From NCBI GenBank assembly GCA_045802495.1, contig JBJMQW010000295.1:1-7370 (forward strand): a DNA stretch of 7,370 bases. Reading direction: 5' to 3'. Source of the DNA: AP-15 sp045802495 (lineage in GTDB: Bacteria > Pseudomonadota > Alphaproteobacteria > ATCC43930 > CGMCC-115725). This document shows positions 6,513-7,370 of this stretch, piece by piece. The position numbers were made by a program, and so were the translations under genes. The notes under the pieces were generated by a model. The model searched no databases. It was not told where the DNA came from and saw only the letters and a program-made list of their open reading frames with translations. Positions within the stretch are counted from its first letter, which is position 1. Each line of letters begins with the position of its first letter.

Positions 6513-6525
6513 GACGCCGTGCGTC
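6513..6525. repeat. Small inverted repeat between fdhA and the HD gene
   Basis: GACGC-CGT-GCGTC is a perfect 5-bp stem with a 3-nt loop in the 71-nt gap. There is no T-run, and no clear promoter boxes were found in the gap. It could be a weak attenuator or chance. Confidence 0.2.
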
Positions 6526-6557
6526 ACTGAGTGTAATCACGACATCGTCCTACAATG

Positions 6558-7370
6558 CTAGGCCGCCTTGGGCACCAGCCCGTGCGGGTCGATCACGAAT
6601 TTATTCGGCACTCCGGCATCGAAGTTGCGATAGCCCTCCGGTGCTTGGTCGAGGCTGATCACCTTGACGTTGACGATCTCGCCGATCGGGAGCCGGCCCC
6701 ACAGGATTGCCTGCATCAGCTGTCGGTTGTACTTCAGCACTGGGGTCTGCCCGGTGTGCAGACTGTGGGACTTTGCCCAGCCGAGACCGAAGCGAAGGCT
6801 CAGCATTCCACGCTGTGCCGCCTTCTCCTTTGCGCCCGGGTCATCGGTCACGTAAAGGCCGGGAATGCCGATCGAACCGGCTGGGCGCGTGATCTCCATC
6901 AGGCCATTCAGCACCACCGCCGGCGCTTCGATGACGTGACCATCCGATCCCTGGCCTTTGGCCTCGAAGCCGACGCAATCGATCGCACAGTCGACCTCGG
7001 GTACCCCCAGTACCTCGGCGACGAGCTCGCCCAGCCGGTCATGCGCCGAGAGATCGATCGGCTCGAACCCGACCTTGGCGACATGGGCAAGGCGCTCCCG
7101 GTTCATGTCGCCGATCAGCACCACGGCTGCACCAAGAATACGTGCGGCGCCGGCAGCGGCAAGACCGACAGGTCCCGCCCCGGCAACGTAGACGGTCGAA
7201 CCGACGCCGACCTTGGCCGTGACCGCGCCATGAAATCCCGTCGGCAGGATGTCGGTCAGGCAGGTCAGATCGCGGATCTTTTCGACAGCCTGCGCCTTGT
7301 CCGGAAACTTCAAACAGTTGAAGTCGGCGTAAGGCACCATGACGTATTCGGCCTGACCGCCGATCCAGCC
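6558..7370 (-). CDS. fdhA: Glutathione-independent formaldehyde dehydrogenase (5' end outside window)
   Basis: A zinc-dependent medium-chain dehydrogenase that oxidises formaldehyde to formate with NAD and without glutathione; the close relative formaldehyde dismutase is an alternative. The C-terminal 270 residues are visible of about 400; the frame is open to the window edge and opens with GWIGGQAEYVMVPYADFN. From memory of the Pseudomonas putida enzyme, the following blocks match well: KIRDLTCLTDILPTGFHGAV (its Asp is the zinc ligand that replaces Cys in other ADHs), the Rossmann loop VAGAGPVGLAA, VPEVDCAIDCVGFEA, LGWAKSHSLHTGQTPV and the end DAGVPNKFVIDPHG. The ATG at 7340 is internal, since conserved residues precede it. 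The N-terminal zinc ligands lie outside. It is the first visible gene of the minus-strand run and appears undamaged. Formate from it would feed enzymes that need FdhD. Confidence 0.93.
   Translation of the reverse strand, partial: GWIGGQAEYVMVPYADFNCLKFPDKAQAVEKIRDLTCLTDILPTGFHGAVTAKVGVGSTVYVAGAGPVGLAAAGAARILGAAVVLIGDMNRERLAHVAKVGFEPIDLSAHDRLGELVAEVLGVPEVDCAIDCVGFEAKGQGSDGHVIEAPAVVLNGLMEITRPAGSIGIPGLYVTDDPGAKEKAAQRGMLSLRFGLGWAKSHSLHTGQTPVLKYNRQLMQAILWGRLPIGEIVNVKVISLDQAPEGYRNFDAGVPNKFVIDPHGLVPKAA

Noticed and set aside
1..7370. Mobile element, CRISPR or tRNA explanation for the gene damage
   Set aside because: I saw no transposase, terminal repeats, target duplications, spaced repeats or tRNA-like cloverleaf.

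Overview
The window looks like a chromosomal segment of a high-GC alphaproteobacterium, most likely Hyphomicrobiales (Bradyrhizobium- or Rhodopseudomonas-like). This placement is inferred from GC-rich third positions, AGGAG-type ribosome binding sites about 6 nt from starts, and protein flavour; there is no rRNA or marker gene to prove it. No tRNA, rRNA, insertion sequence or CRISPR array was seen.

Layout: one plus-strand gene at the left edge, fdhD (2-667, 5' end outside the window), converges on a long run of minus-strand genes. In transcription order from the right edge these are a glutathione-independent formaldehyde dehydrogenase (fdhA, 6558-7370, 5' end outside), an HD-domain hydrolase of the cyanamide hydratase-like type (5812-6486), a clade-3-like haem catalase (4300-5763), a MIP/aquaporin channel (3531-4166), an aldo/keto reductase (2382-3425), a wrecked short-chain dehydrogenase (2000-2367), a DJ-1/PfpI protein (1381-1962) and an exported cupin (827-1363). 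Gaps are 14 to 133 nt, so most of this could be one or two operons.

Theme: formaldehyde, peroxide and reactive-carbonyl handling. FdhA would turn formaldehyde into formate. FdhD, convergent at the other end, matures molybdenum/tungsten formate dehydrogenases that would consume formate. Catalase removes peroxide, the channel may pass peroxide or ammonia, and the AKR, SDR and DJ-1 proteins are typical carbonyl and glycation defence families. This is an inference from family membership.

The most striking observation is damage in three of the eight minus-strand genes. The SDR has lost its middle (including the catalytic region) and carries a frameshift. The catalase has a frameshift that replaces its last ~35 residues, while the expected C-terminus remains readable in another frame. 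The aquaporin has a TGA stop followed by 20 more in-frame, protein-like codons. Either the locus is decaying or the assembly has local errors; re-reading the raw data would settle it. A second notable point is the channel's selectivity filter, which by manual alignment reads His-Ile-Gly-Arg, as in plant TIP2 aquaporins and not as in E. coli AqpZ.
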